From: Qipengyuania qiaonensis
GTDB taxonomy: Bacteria; Pseudomonadota; Alphaproteobacteria; Sphingomonadales; Sphingomonadaceae
Reading direction: 5' to 3'
NCBI RefSeq assembly: GCF_019711515.1
Contig: NZ_JAIGNO010000001.1
Span: forward strand, 186,001-250,000
DNA length: 64,000 bases
The notes under the pieces are model-generated. The model did no database searches. It saw nothing but the letters and a program-made list of their open reading frames with translations, and was not told where the DNA came from. A program made the position numbers and the translations under genes. This document shows, in pieces, positions 1 through 8,011 of the stretch (position 1 is the stretch's first letter; each line of letters starts with the position of its first letter).

Positions 1-97
1 TGGCGAGCGCGAGCAGGGCGGCCCAGTCCGGCTCCTGCGGCACCGTCCCTTCGAGAGCGCGGCAGAGAACGCTCAGGATGCGCCGGTCAGCGGACAA
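1..97 (-). CDS. Nucleotidyltransferase-like protein, N-terminal fragment
   Basis: A minus-strand frame runs off the left edge. It can start at a TTG at 97 that overlaps the stop of the kinase gene by 11 bp. The 32 visible residues (LSADRRILSVLCRALEG, then a PDWAALLALA stretch) resemble the N-terminus of the nucleotidyltransferase family (PF14907-like) often encoded beside HPr-kinase-like genes in RiPP loci. No catalytic motif is visible because the gene is cut off. The family call rests on this short match and on context. The start codon is uncertain, since no ATG is available in frame nearby. Confidence 0.4.
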   Translation of the reverse strand, partial: MSADRRILSVLCRALEGTVPQEPDWAALLALA

Positions 98-1208
98 AAT
101 GCGCCCCCAGCAATCGTCCGGCCGCGGCTGCGTCGGAATAGCCGATCGTCAGCGTTTCGGCGCGCGAGATCACCTCGACCATGGCGCGGATATCCGCGAC
201 CGATGCCTTGCCCGTGGTCGATTTCGCCTCGCTGCAGAAGTGGCGCAGGCAATCGGTGCCGGACCATGGCGCGAGGCGCGCGTCGCCCTCGCTGCTGCGG
301 TCGAGCCGGACGAGGGCGGCTATGTCCAGCGGCGTTTCCCGGACGGGCCGGCGCAGCGGAAGGTATTTCACCGTCACGCCGTCCTGCCGCTCGACCGGCT
401 CGGCCCGACAGTCGCGCCAGCCGGTCGCGGCGATCATGGGCCAGCTGCCTTCCTTCAGCGTGAGCGGAAGGGCGAGTGGCATGCCGGTGCCCGAGCGGGG
501 ATCGAACAGCACGATATCGTCGCCCGCAAGCGCCATCCCGCACTCGCCGGCGAACATGGCGAGCGTGGACTTGCCCGCGCCGGGGGCGCCAAGCAGCAAT
601 ATCGCCCGGTCTCCGGCGACCAGGCATGCGCCGTGGAGCGCGATGCAATCGGTTTCCGCCAGGATAGCCTCGACCAGCGAAAAACGCAGCGCCGCGGCGA
701 TTTGGTGGCGAGGGACCACCCGTGCCGGGCGATCTGCGACCCTGACGATCCCCAGGCCATTATGGGACCACACATGCGCAGTCGGCTCGCCGCTCGCGGC
801 AGCAGGGAGATAGTCGAAGGTGTCGAACCACCCTAGGTCTCCGCCATGACCGGCGAGAATTGCCGCGCCGTTCCCGAGCGGGAGAGCGGCTCTTCTGTCC
901 CCATGTGCCGATGAAAGCGTTTCGTGCGGAAACACGTCGATCAGGCCGGCGGCGGACCAATCGACGAGCAGCCGTTCGAGTTCGGCCACTCCCCCGGCGA
1001 ACACGGGGAGCAGCCGGTCACAGAGCGATTCCAGCGGCACCGGCTCCTGCAGGCGATCGAGAATTGCGGCCGCGGACGCATTCGGCTCGTAGATGGCCTG
1101 ACAGGTTTCGGCGAAGATCACCGGCCTCCCGTCGAGCATGACGAGCGTCGATCTTGCGCTCAATCCGATCGACAGCGGTGGGCTATCCAATTGCGCAGGT
1201 TCCCGCAC
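87..1208 (-). CDS. PqqD-like / HPr-kinase-like fusion protein
   Basis: The protein is 373 residues and starts at GTG. Residues about 20-93 have the pattern of a PqqD-type peptide-binding domain, ending in DWSAAGLIDVF. The C-terminal half looks like an HprK-related kinase: LHGACLVAG (191-199), Walker A GAPGAGKST (207-215) and an acidic AGDD (228-231). Related kinases occur in some lasso-peptide and other RiPP loci, where certain ones phosphorylate the precursor. A small repeat-rich exported peptide lies 128 bp upstream and a nucleotidyltransferase-like frame overlaps its 3' end. This context suggests peptide tailoring, which is inference. A role as true HPr kinase is less likely because of the N-terminal domain and the lack of PTS genes here. 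Confidence 0.72.
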   Translation of the reverse strand: MREPAQLDSPPLSIGLSARSTLVMLDGRPVIFAETCQAIYEPNASAAAILDRLQEPVPLESLCDRLLPVFAGGVAELERLLVDWSAAGLIDVFPHETLSSAHGDRRAALPLGNGAAILAGHGGDLGWFDTFDYLPAAASGEPTAHVWSHNGLGIVRVADRPARVVPRHQIAAALRFSLVEAILAETDCIALHGACLVAGDRAILLLGAPGAGKSTLAMFAGECGMALAGDDIVLFDPRSGTGMPLALPLTLKEGSWPMIAATGWRDCRAEPVERQDGVTVKYLPLRRPVRETPLDIAALVRLDRSSEGDARLAPWSGTDCLRHFCSEAKSTTGKASVADIRAMVEVISRAETLTIGYSDAAAAGRLLGAHFVR

Positions 1209-1336
1209 CCGACAGGTGTTCTCCGCGCGGCAACGGCGCCGCCGAAGCGACGCGCGATCGCCAGCGCATCGATGGACACCCGCGGTTCAACGGCGCCTTG
1301 CGGAGATCGGGAATTCCGGCGCGATGCCCTGCCGCC

Positions 1337-1702
1337 TCAGCGCCCTTCCTTCTTTGTTTTGCCGCCATCGCCTTTACCGGGATCGCCCTTGCCACGGTCG
1401 CCACCGTCGCCTTTGCCGGGATCGCCGCCATTGCCTTTGCCCGGGTCGCCGCCATTGCCGTTGCCGGGGTCGCCACCCTTGCCGTCGCCCTTGCCGCCGC
1501 CGTCGCCCTTGCCGGGATCGCCACCACCGCCACGGCCACCACCGTCACCGCCGGACGCAGCAATCGCGGGCGAGGAAAGCGAGGTAGACAAAAGCATCGT
1601 CATGACCGGAGGAACGGTCAGCGAATATTTGCCGCAGTCGGCCAGAAAGGACCGTCGATCGGTCTGCATTGCGCCCTGCGATTCGGAAGTCGATTTCACC
1701 AT
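1337..1702 (-). CDS. Small Tat-signal Gly/Asp/Lys-repeat protein
   Basis: The protein is 121 residues. The start at 1702 has GGAG 8 nt upstream; an upstream in-frame start exists but lacks such a site. Residues 16-24 read RRSFLADCG, a twin-arginine-like motif. A hydrophobic stretch (VPPVMTMLLSTSLSSPAIAA) follows and ends in a likely signal-peptidase site. The rest, about 70 residues, is low-complexity repeat built on GDPGKGNG-type octapeptides with a basic end (KTKKEGR). This looks like an exported, disordered peptide. It precedes the PqqD/HprK-like gene on the same strand, so it may be that enzyme's substrate (inference). No enzymatic domain is present. Confidence 0.65.
   Translation of the reverse strand: MVKSTSESQGAMQTDRRSFLADCGKYSLTVPPVMTMLLSTSLSSPAIAASGGDGGGRGGGGDPGKGDGGGKGDGKGGDPGNGNGGDPGKGNGGDPGKGDGGDRGKGDPGKGDGGKTKKEGR
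1365..1554. repeat. Degenerate 24-bp coding minisatellite
   Basis: Imperfect tandem units of about 24 bp (core ccgggatcgccgccattgcc on the plus strand) encode the GDPGKGNG-type octapeptides of the small Tat-signal protein. Such an array can gain or lose units, so allele length may differ between strains. Confidence 0.7.
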
Positions 1703-2045
1703 GAGCTTCACTCCAAAGAGAGAAGCGAAGGAAGCGCCCAAAATCGGGTTTTGACAATCGGAATCGATCTGGCAGGGGCCACTCATCCAAAATAGTCAAA
1801 AAAGATTCACATATCCGACCGTCATCCTCGAGCGTCGGCAAGCGCGAGAATTACGGATTCTCGGGCAGACGGGGTCAAGCTCCGTCCATTCCGCGAGAGG
1901 AGAGCGATTATGCGCCGGACGGGGTCGGTTTCGCGGAGTCTTCTTAACCCGGACACGTAGGTGTTTGTTAACCCGCTCAGGGTAGGGCTTGGTGAGGGGG
2001 CGATGCGTCAGGCGTCGGGCAACCCCGTTGCGAAAGTGTGGTGCG
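1703..2045. promoter_or_regulatory. Divergent intergenic region before the pilus operon
   Basis: This 343-bp gap separates the minus-strand peptide gene from the plus-strand Tad-like genes and should hold promoters for both. A direct repeat TTAACCCG occurs at 1944-1951 and 1968-1975. I cannot place -35/-10 boxes with confidence, and no gene is visible. Confidence 0.3.
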
Positions 2046-4043
2046 ATGTCATTTATGTATCGCCTGTTTGCCCGGTTGCTGAACGACAACAAGGGCAATG
2101 TGCTACCGATCGTTGGCGCGGCCCTGGTGCCGCTGCTGATGATGATCGGGAGCGGCGTGGATCTCAGCCGGGCTTATATGGCCAAAAGCAAGATGCAGAG
2201 CGCGTGCGACGCCGCCTCGCTCGCCGCGCGGCGCGTGATGAAGAGCGATACGCTGAACGACGAAGTGACGAAGACGGGCAAGGAATTCTTCAACTTCAAC
2301 TATCCGCAGGGCTATTACGGGGCGAGCACATTCGAGCCGGTGGTCAGCAAGCCGGCAGCGGGCGTGATCCGGGTGAACGCGTCGACCACTGTCCCCACCA
2401 CCATCATGCGCATTTTCGGCTTTGCAACGCTGCCCGTTGCGGTGAACTGCGACGCCGAACTGAACTTCGTCAACACCGATATCGTGCTGGTGCTCGACGT
2501 GACCGGGTCGATGGCCCAGAACGTGGATGGCGCGCCCAAGATCGACGCGCTGCGGGATGCGGTGATGGCGCTCTATGACGAGCTGGCGCCGATCCAGGCC
2601 CAGCTCGCGGCGCAGGGGCTGCGGCTGCGTTACGGCATCGTGCCTTATTCGAGCACGGTCAATGTCGGCCGCCTGATCTATGGGCAGAACGCGAACTACA
2701 TGCGCAGCTCGACCAGCGTGCCCTCGCGCGTGGCAAATTTCAACAATTACGCCGTCCAGAACCGGACCAATGGTCCCGGTTCATGGGAGGTTTACGGCGG
2801 CGGTTCGCTCACCAACGGTCAGTGTCAGACATATGTCACCGCCGATCCCGTGCCCGGCGGGGGGCCGCCGCCGACTGCCACGACCGCCATCAAGTACCAG
2901 GGTACCGCCTCAAGCGAAGGCTACGTCCAATCGCAAAACTGGGGTTACTCAGGCGCATCGGATACTTCCGGTAGCGGCCGAAGCTGCCGTCGCTGGCGGT
3001 TCGTCGAGACAACGACGTACGACGCCAACCGGAGGCAGTTCAGCAACTGGACTTACCAGCATGTGTCGTACGATGTCTCGAACTACATGAAGCCTGTCAG
3101 CAGCAGCATCCCTTCACAGGGCAAGATAACGTACGCGAAAGACGCAACCGGGACCATCCCTGCGCCAAATAAAACGCTTTATATCAATAATATGCCTAGT
3201 TCGGTGACAGGGGGCAGCAGCGAGGTCGCAACATGGAACGGGTGTATCGAGGAACGCGACACAGTGACCACCATCGATGGCGGTGCCAGCTACACCATCC
3301 CCTCGGGCGCGCACGACCTCGACATCAACCTGATCCCCAACAGCGACGCGACGCGCTGGCGGCCGATGATGCCGGACCTGATCTATGCCCGCAATGCAGG
3401 CAATTCCCCAGTCACGCCGTCGGAAACCGACGTACCTGCCACAAGCACTGCGGGCTGGATCAAGAATAATACCCCGGAGAGCGGCTACTGGGCTTGCCCG
3501 ACGGAGGCTCGTCGTCTTGCCGTCTGGGACCGCACCGCGCTCGACACATATGTGAAGAGCCTCCAGACCGTGGGCGGTACCTATCACGACATCGGCATGA
3601 TCTGGGGCGCACGCTTCATCTCCAGGGGCGGCATCTTCGGCGATAGCTGCGATGTCTTCAACGGCATGCCCTGCAACCGCCACATCATCTTCATGACCGA
3701 CGGCGCACAAACCGCCTATTGCAATGTCTATGGTGCTTACGGAGTCGAAGCCAACGATATGCGCGTGAAGGGCGCGACCAACTGTACTTCCGATTCGCAG
3801 ACCAATTCGGTCACGGCACAGCTTGTCGCCCGCCACGAACAGCGTTTCCGCATGGCCTGCAATGAAGCGAAGAACACGGATACATCGGTGTGGGTGATCG
3901 GTTTCGATACCGCTCTCAGCGCCAACCTGACCGGATGCGCCAGTACCCAAAGGCAGGCGGATACGGTTGCCAACCGCGCGGCTCTGATCGCCAAGTTCCG
4001 CGAGATCGGCAACCAGATCGGCGCATTGAGGCTGACCCAATGA
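2046..4043 (+). CDS. TadG-like pilus protein with von Willebrand A domain
   Basis: The protein is about 665 residues. The N-terminus NDNKGNVLPIVGAALVPLLM is the usual TadE/TadG segment, with one membrane helix at about 18-38. A vWA domain begins at IVLVLDVTGSM (146-156), a DxTGS metal-site variant, and extends to the C-terminus. A second vWA stretch (NRHIIFMTDGAQTAYCN) lies late in the protein. In Tad/Flp systems TadG is a membrane-anchored, periplasm-facing accessory of pilus assembly. The start at 2046 was chosen because it begins just before the conserved segment, though the ribosome site is weak. The next gene overlaps the stop (ATGA). A central, lower-GC, Ser/Thr/Tyr-rich insert near residues 260-400 separates the halves of the vWA fold. 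Confidence 0.8.
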   Translation: MSFMYRLFARLLNDNKGNVLPIVGAALVPLLMMIGSGVDLSRAYMAKSKMQSACDAASLAARRVMKSDTLNDEVTKTGKEFFNFNYPQGYYGASTFEPVVSKPAAGVIRVNASTTVPTTIMRIFGFATLPVAVNCDAELNFVNTDIVLVLDVTGSMAQNVDGAPKIDALRDAVMALYDELAPIQAQLAAQGLRLRYGIVPYSSTVNVGRLIYGQNANYMRSSTSVPSRVANFNNYAVQNRTNGPGSWEVYGGGSLTNGQCQTYVTADPVPGGGPPPTATTAIKYQGTASSEGYVQSQNWGYSGASDTSGSGRSCRRWRFVETTTYDANRRQFSNWTYQHVSYDVSNYMKPVSSSIPSQGKITYAKDATGTIPAPNKTLYINNMPSSVTGGSSEVATWNGCIEERDTVTTIDGGASYTIPSGAHDLDINLIPNSDATRWRPMMPDLIYARNAGNSPVTPSETDVPATSTAGWIKNNTPESGYWACPTEARRLAVWDRTALDTYVKSLQTVGGTYHDIGMIWGARFISRGGIFGDSCDVFNGMPCNRHIIFMTDGAQTAYCNVYGAYGVEANDMRVKGATNCTSDSQTNSVTAQLVARHEQRFRMACNEAKNTDTSVWVIGFDTALSANLTGCASTQRQADTVANRAALIAKFREIGNQIGALRLTQ

Positions 4044-4645
4044 CCGGATTGTTCAAACGGCTTCGCAAGGACGAACGGGGGGCGGCGCTCGTCGAGTTCG
4101 CCTTCGTCCTGACGCCTCTGATGCTGTTCATCCTCGGCGGGCTCGACCTCGGCTATCAGGCCTATCTGCGTGCGGCCGTGCAAGGCGCGCTCAACGATGT
4201 GGCGCGTACCGGTTCGCTGGAATCTCCGACTTTCACCTGCACCAGCGGCACGGTGGAAGAAAAGATCGCCTGCGCCATCAAGGCCCGGTCGGATGTGCTG
4301 GCGCGCAACGCAACCTACCAGATTACCACGCGCAGCTTCTATGACTTCGGCAGTATCGGCAAAAGCGAGAAGCTCGTCACCGACCATAATTTGAACGGCA
4401 CCTATGACCCAGGCGATTGCTTCGTCGATCTGAACGAGAACGGGGCGTTCAACACGAGCGCGGGGCGCACCACGATCGGCGGGGCAGACGATGTGGTGTT
4501 CTACGAAGTCAACGTGTCGATGCCGCGCCTGTTTCCGATCCACCGTTTCATTGACATGTCGCCCAACTATGCGATCAAGGCGACCAGCGCGGTTCGCAAC
4601 CAGCCTTACGCGGTTCAAAAGACGCCGCCGACGGTGTGCGTATGA
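4040..4645 (+). CDS. TadE-family pilus accessory protein
   Basis: The protein is 201 residues and starts at the ATG overlapping the TadG-like stop (ATGA). The N-terminus KDERGAALVEFAFVLTPLML is a pseudopilin-like TadE motif with one transmembrane helix at about 15-40, followed by a periplasmic domain. TadE-type minor pilins are processed by prepilin peptidase and act in Flp pilus assembly. The central segment contains an Asp/Asn-rich run (DHNLNGTYDPGDCFVDLNEN) that looks like a calcium-binding dockerin/EF-type loop; that reading is inference. It is translationally coupled to both neighbours. Confidence 0.8.
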   Translation: MTGLFKRLRKDERGAALVEFAFVLTPLMLFILGGLDLGYQAYLRAAVQGALNDVARTGSLESPTFTCTSGTVEEKIACAIKARSDVLARNATYQITTRSFYDFGSIGKSEKLVTDHNLNGTYDPGDCFVDLNENGAFNTSAGRTTIGGADDVVFYEVNVSMPRLFPIHRFIDMSPNYAIKATSAVRNQPYAVQKTPPTVCV

Positions 4646-5292
4646 TGTTGCGCAAATCTCTCTCGCCAAGACGTTTCCTGCGCAGGCTGCGGATGTCCGA
4701 ACAGGGCATCGCCCTTACGGAATTCGCCTTTGTCCTCCCGATCTTCATTGCGATGCTGTTCGGTGGGCTCGAACTCATCAATCTGGTGATGGCGCATATG
4801 CGCATAAATCAGATTGCCATCTCGGTCGCCGATAATGCAGGTCGTGTGCGAACCGGGATCGACGAGAGCGATATTTACGAAGTGTTTGCTGGCGCCGACC
4901 AGGTCGGCAGGGGGATGGATTTCGCCACCAAGGGGCGCGTGGTTCTCTCCTCATTGCAACCCAACGGACAGAGCGACGGCAAGGCAGGACAGATGATCAA
5001 CTGGCAGCGCTGCTACGGGTCTTTGTCGGTTACGCCGCGCTACGGTTTGCAGGATAAGGGTAAGGACGATTCATCGCTTGCCGCGGGCATGGGACCTGAC
5101 GGCGGCAAGATCAAAGCAGCGGAAGGTACGGCGGTCATGTTCGCCGAAGTGTCCTATCGGTATACGCCCATCGTCTTGCCGGGGATCGTGAGCGGCGGGC
5201 TCGATCTGCGCTACGAAAGCGCCTTCAATGTCCGCGAACGGACGAATCAGAACATTACCAATGCACAGGGGCTGACGAGGAACGACTGCTAG
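4642..5292 (+). CDS. TadE/TadF-like pilus accessory protein
   Basis: The protein is 216 residues and starts at an ATG overlapping the preceding stop. After a basic leader (RKSLSPRRFLRRLRMS) it has EQGIALTEFAFVLPIFIAML, the TadE-type Glu-containing segment and membrane helix. The remaining 160 residues are soluble with no recognised domain. Two TadE-like genes after a TadG-like gene is the usual arrangement of a minor-pilin module. The main pilus machinery genes (cpaB, tadA and others) are not in this window. Confidence 0.75.
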   Translation: MMLRKSLSPRRFLRRLRMSEQGIALTEFAFVLPIFIAMLFGGLELINLVMAHMRINQIAISVADNAGRVRTGIDESDIYEVFAGADQVGRGMDFATKGRVVLSSLQPNGQSDGKAGQMINWQRCYGSLSVTPRYGLQDKGKDDSSLAAGMGPDGGKIKAAEGTAVMFAEVSYRYTPIVLPGIVSGGLDLRYESAFNVRERTNQNITNAQGLTRNDC

Positions 5293-5326
5293 TCAGGTTT
5301 CGTTTCGCGGATCGAAGGCACAATCG

Positions 5327-5659
5327 ATGGACAAGAAGTTCGCTCTGATTCTCGCCGGTGGCGTCCTGCTGGTAGTTGCGTTTACGATGGGCGAAGACGG
5401 AGCGGTAGATCGTATCGCCAAGATGGATGCCGGGCAGGCGCAACGGGTAGGGCAGCAGCTCCAGCAGAGCCAGACCGAAGCATCCTCGCCCGAGTCCGTC
5501 GCGCATTTTTCGGAAGACCGCGCCGATCCACACTGGTTCGCGTCCGAGTCTCAACTCGTCCTACCCGCTACTCCGGGCTACCAGCGGGAAGCAACGCATG
5601 GTGCAGTGCCGCAGGACGTCCTCGATCCCAAGCTGGTCGCCGCCAGCCCGATCCAGTGA
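5327..5659 (+). CDS. Small membrane-anchored protein after the Tad genes
   Basis: The protein is 110 residues. ATG 5327 has GAAGG about 8 nt upstream. An N-terminal hydrophobic helix (FALILAGGVLLVVAFTM, about 5-21) precedes a polar, Gln/Ser-rich tail without a known domain. It lies 34 bp after the second TadE-like gene on the same strand and may belong to that operon. I do not recognise the family. An exported or inner-membrane-anchored accessory is the most that can be inferred. Confidence 0.5.
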   Translation: MDKKFALILAGGVLLVVAFTMGEDGAVDRIAKMDAGQAQRVGQQLQQSQTEASSPESVAHFSEDRADPHWFASESQLVLPATPGYQREATHGAVPQDVLDPKLVAASPIQ

Positions 5660-5705
5660 CCGGACGACACCTCGGGCGGTAAAACCGGCCAGCGGAGCGA
5701 TCCCG

Positions 5706-6971
5706 TCAGGGGCGCGTCTGGCCGTCTCCGTGAACGAGATATTTGAAGCTGCACAGCTGTTCCAGCCCGACGGGGCCGCGGGCGTGCATCTTGCCCGTCG
5801 CAATGCCGATTTCCGCGCCCATGCCGAATTCGCCGCCATCGGCGAACTGGGTGGAGGCATTGTGCATGACGATCGCACTGTCGATGCTCGTCATGAACTT
5901 GCGCGCCGCCTCGGCATCTTCGGTGATGATGGCGTCGGTGTGGTGGCTCGAATGCTCGTCCACCCAGGCGATGCCTTCGTCCAGCCCGTCGACGATTTTG
6001 ACGCTGGCGATGGGGTCGAGATATTCGGTGTTCCAGTCTTCTTCGGTGGCCTGCTTGAGGCGGGAATCGATAGCGACGGCATCGGTATCTCCGCGCAGTT
6101 CGCAATCGCCCGCCATGGCGTCGGCGAATTTGGGGATGAAGGCTTCGGCCACGGCGCGGTCGACCACGACGCTCTCGGTCGCGCCGCACACGCCGGTGCG
6201 GCGCAGCTTGGCGTTGCGGATGACCGAAATCGCCTTGCCGATATCGGCGGCAGCGTGGACATAGCTGTGGCAATTCCCGTCGAGATGCAGCAGCGTCGGC
6301 ACGCTGGCCTGGTCGCGCACCAGTTCGACGAGGCCGCGCCCGCCGCGCGGAATGACGAGATCGACGAATTCGTCGGCTTTGAGCAATGCGGCGACGGCAT
6401 TGCGGTCGGTCGTCTGCACCGTCTGCACGGCATCTTCGGGTAGCCCTGCGGCCTTCAGCCCGGCACGCATGCATTCGACGATCACGCGCGTCGAATGGCG
6501 GCTCTCGCTACCGCCGCGCAGGATCACCGCATTGCCCGATTTGAGGCAGAGGGCACTGGCGTCGGCGCCGACATTCGGGCGGCTTTCGTAGATCATGCCG
6601 ATCACGCCGATGGGCACGGCGACGCGTTCGATGGTGAGGCCGTTGGGGCGTTCGAACGTCGCCAGCTGGCGGCCGACGGGGTCGGGCAGTTCGGCAATTT
6701 CCTCCAGCGCACCGGCCATGGCTTCGATGCGGTCTTCGGTCAGGCGAAGGCGGTCGATAAAGCTGTCCGGCTTCTTGCCCTCGACGCTCTTCACGTCCTC
6801 GGCATTGGCGTCGAGCAGTTCGGCCATGCGGCTGCGCAAGGCCGTGGCGGCTTCGCGCAGGGCGGTGTTCTTCGCTTCGGTACTGGCGGACAGCAGGCCG
6901 CGCGCCGCCTTGCGGGCACGCCGGCCCAGTTCGTGGACGTGGATCTGCGGGTCGAGTGTCTGGTCGGTCAT
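5706..6971 (-). CDS. proA: Gamma-glutamyl phosphate reductase
   Basis: The protein is 421 residues, normal for the family. It catalyses the NADPH-dependent second step of proline synthesis, reducing glutamyl-5-phosphate to the semialdehyde. Visible family features are [20 protein letters not shown] (124-143), the [12 protein letters not shown] segment and the catalytic cysteine in [10 protein letters not shown] (Cys262). The start MTDQTLD at 6971 fits the family N-terminus; an open frame upstream overlaps proC and is not used. It lies 43 bp downstream of proC on the same strand, consistent with a proC-proA operon. Confidence 0.95.
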   Translation of the reverse strand: MTDQTLDPQIHVHELGRRARKAARGLLSASTEAKNTALREAATALRSRMAELLDANAEDVKSVEGKKPDSFIDRLRLTEDRIEAMAGALEEIAELPDPVGRQLATFERPNGLTIERVAVPIGVIGMIYESRPNVGADASALCLKSGNAVILRGGSESRHSTRVIVECMRAGLKAAGLPEDAVQTVQTTDRNAVAALLKADEFVDLVIPRGGRGLVELVRDQASVPTLLHLDGNCHSYVHAAADIGKAISVIRNAKLRRTGVCGATESVVVDRAVAEAFIPKFADAMAGDCELRGDTDAVAIDSRLKQATEEDWNTEYLDPIASVKIVDGLDEGIAWVDEHSSHHTDAIITEDAEAARKFMTSIDSAIVMHNASTQFADGGEFGMGAEIGIATGKMHARGPVGLEQLCSFKYLVHGDGQTRP

Positions 6972-7014
6972 GGTATCTCTCTTAGTCTGGTGTCGGGGCG
7001 GGAGGCGCCTGGGA

Positions 7015-7800
7015 TCAGCGCAACTCGACCGCCCGGTCGTAGGCTGCCTGCAATGTATCATGCAGGCGGGTGGAAAGGCCACCGTCCCCGTTCAGGGCGG
7101 CGAGGCCCGCGGCCGTGGTGCCGCCTTTGCTGGTGACGGAGTTGCGCAAATCCTCGAGGCTGGCTGCGCTGGGCTCGCTGGCCATTGCGATCGCGCCGCC
7201 AATGGTGCCGAGGACCATGTCGCGCGCCTCGTCCTCGTCGAAACCCTGCGCCATGGCGGCTTCGGCATAGGCGCGGGCGATCTCGAAAACATAGCCGGGA
7301 CCGGAGCCCGCCACGGCGGTGACGCGGTCCAGCTTGTCCTCGCTGTCGACCGTGATGGTCGATCCGGCGCGGCGCATGAAATTCTCCGCGTGGCCGGTAT
7401 GGGCGGAGGTCGCATGCGGGCCGGGGCAGATCCCGCTCACCCCGCGGCCGATGGCAGCGGGCAGGTTCGGCATGGTGCGGATGACGGGCGCATCGCCCAT
7501 GAGCTTCGACAGGCGCACAGCGGAATAGCCCGCCGCGATCGACAGGACGTAGCCGCCAGGGGCAAGATTGCCGGCATAGTCCGCGAGAATATCGTCGATC
7601 AGTTGCGGCTTCACGGCGGCGACGATGCAATCGAAGCGCCGGTCCGCTATTTCCGCACGATCGGCGACAAGCGACACGCCTTCCGGAACCTCGCTACCGG
7701 CGGGATCGACTACGGTGATTGCCTCCGGCCCGTCTATCCATTGCGACAGTAAAGCGGAGCCCATTTTTCCGCATCCGACAATGCAAATAGTTTTCGTAAT
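7015..7800 (-). CDS. proC: Pyrroline-5-carboxylate reductase, apparent ATT start
   Basis: This enzyme does the last step of proline synthesis. The first ATG in frame (7764, MGSALLSQW) would lose the Rossmann nucleotide-binding loop. Reading upstream in the same frame gives [17 protein letters not shown], the expected GxGxMG motif, preceded by ATT at 7798-7800 and no ATG, GTG or TTG before it. With ATT the protein is 261 residues, a normal length. The C-terminal part contains [11 protein letters not shown] and [13 protein letters not shown], conserved in ProC. It is divergent from proB. An ATT start is inferred; the alternative is a start-codon mutation or sequencing error. Confidence 0.88.
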   Translation of the reverse strand: MTKTICIVGCGKMGSALLSQWIDGPEAITVVDPAGSEVPEGVSLVADRAEIADRRFDCIVAAVKPQLIDDILADYAGNLAPGGYVLSIAAGYSAVRLSKLMGDAPVIRTMPNLPAAIGRGVSGICPGPHATSAHTGHAENFMRRAGSTITVDSEDKLDRVTAVAGSGPGYVFEIARAYAEAAMAQGFDEDEARDMVLGTIGGAIAMASEPSAASLEDLRNSVTSKGGTTAAGLAALNGDGGLSTRLHDTLQAAYDRAVELR

Positions 7801-8011
7801 GACTAAAATCCGTTTCCGAGCGTATTCGCTCTCGTTAAATCTTGATACTACTTTGCTATAGGGCGAGTGAATTGAAATTCCAGTATCTCAATAGTATCGA
7901 ATACATGCCTTTTCGTCCGGCGTGGATATTCGAAAAAATGCGGTTGTGCACTGCACAATCAGTATCTATATTATTTATCGAAAATTTCAAGGCTACGCAA
8001 TATTCGAGAAT
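7801..8011. promoter_or_regulatory. AT-rich divergent proC/proB regulatory region
   Basis: This 211-bp gap is far more AT-rich than the surrounding genes. It contains a 15-bp dyad (7944-7958) and repeated CAGTATCT sequences near 7881 and 7960. A TATATT element close to 7966 could be a -10 box for proB. It probably holds both promoters of the divergent proline genes. Confidence 0.5.
7944..7958. promoter_or_regulatory. Operator-like dyad TTGTGCA-C-TGCACAA
   Basis: Perfect 7-bp inverted arms flank a single central C. The site lies 54 bp before the proB start and just upstream of an AT-rich -10-like region. The geometry suits a dimeric repressor or activator. The regulator is not identifiable from this window. 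Confidence 0.5.
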
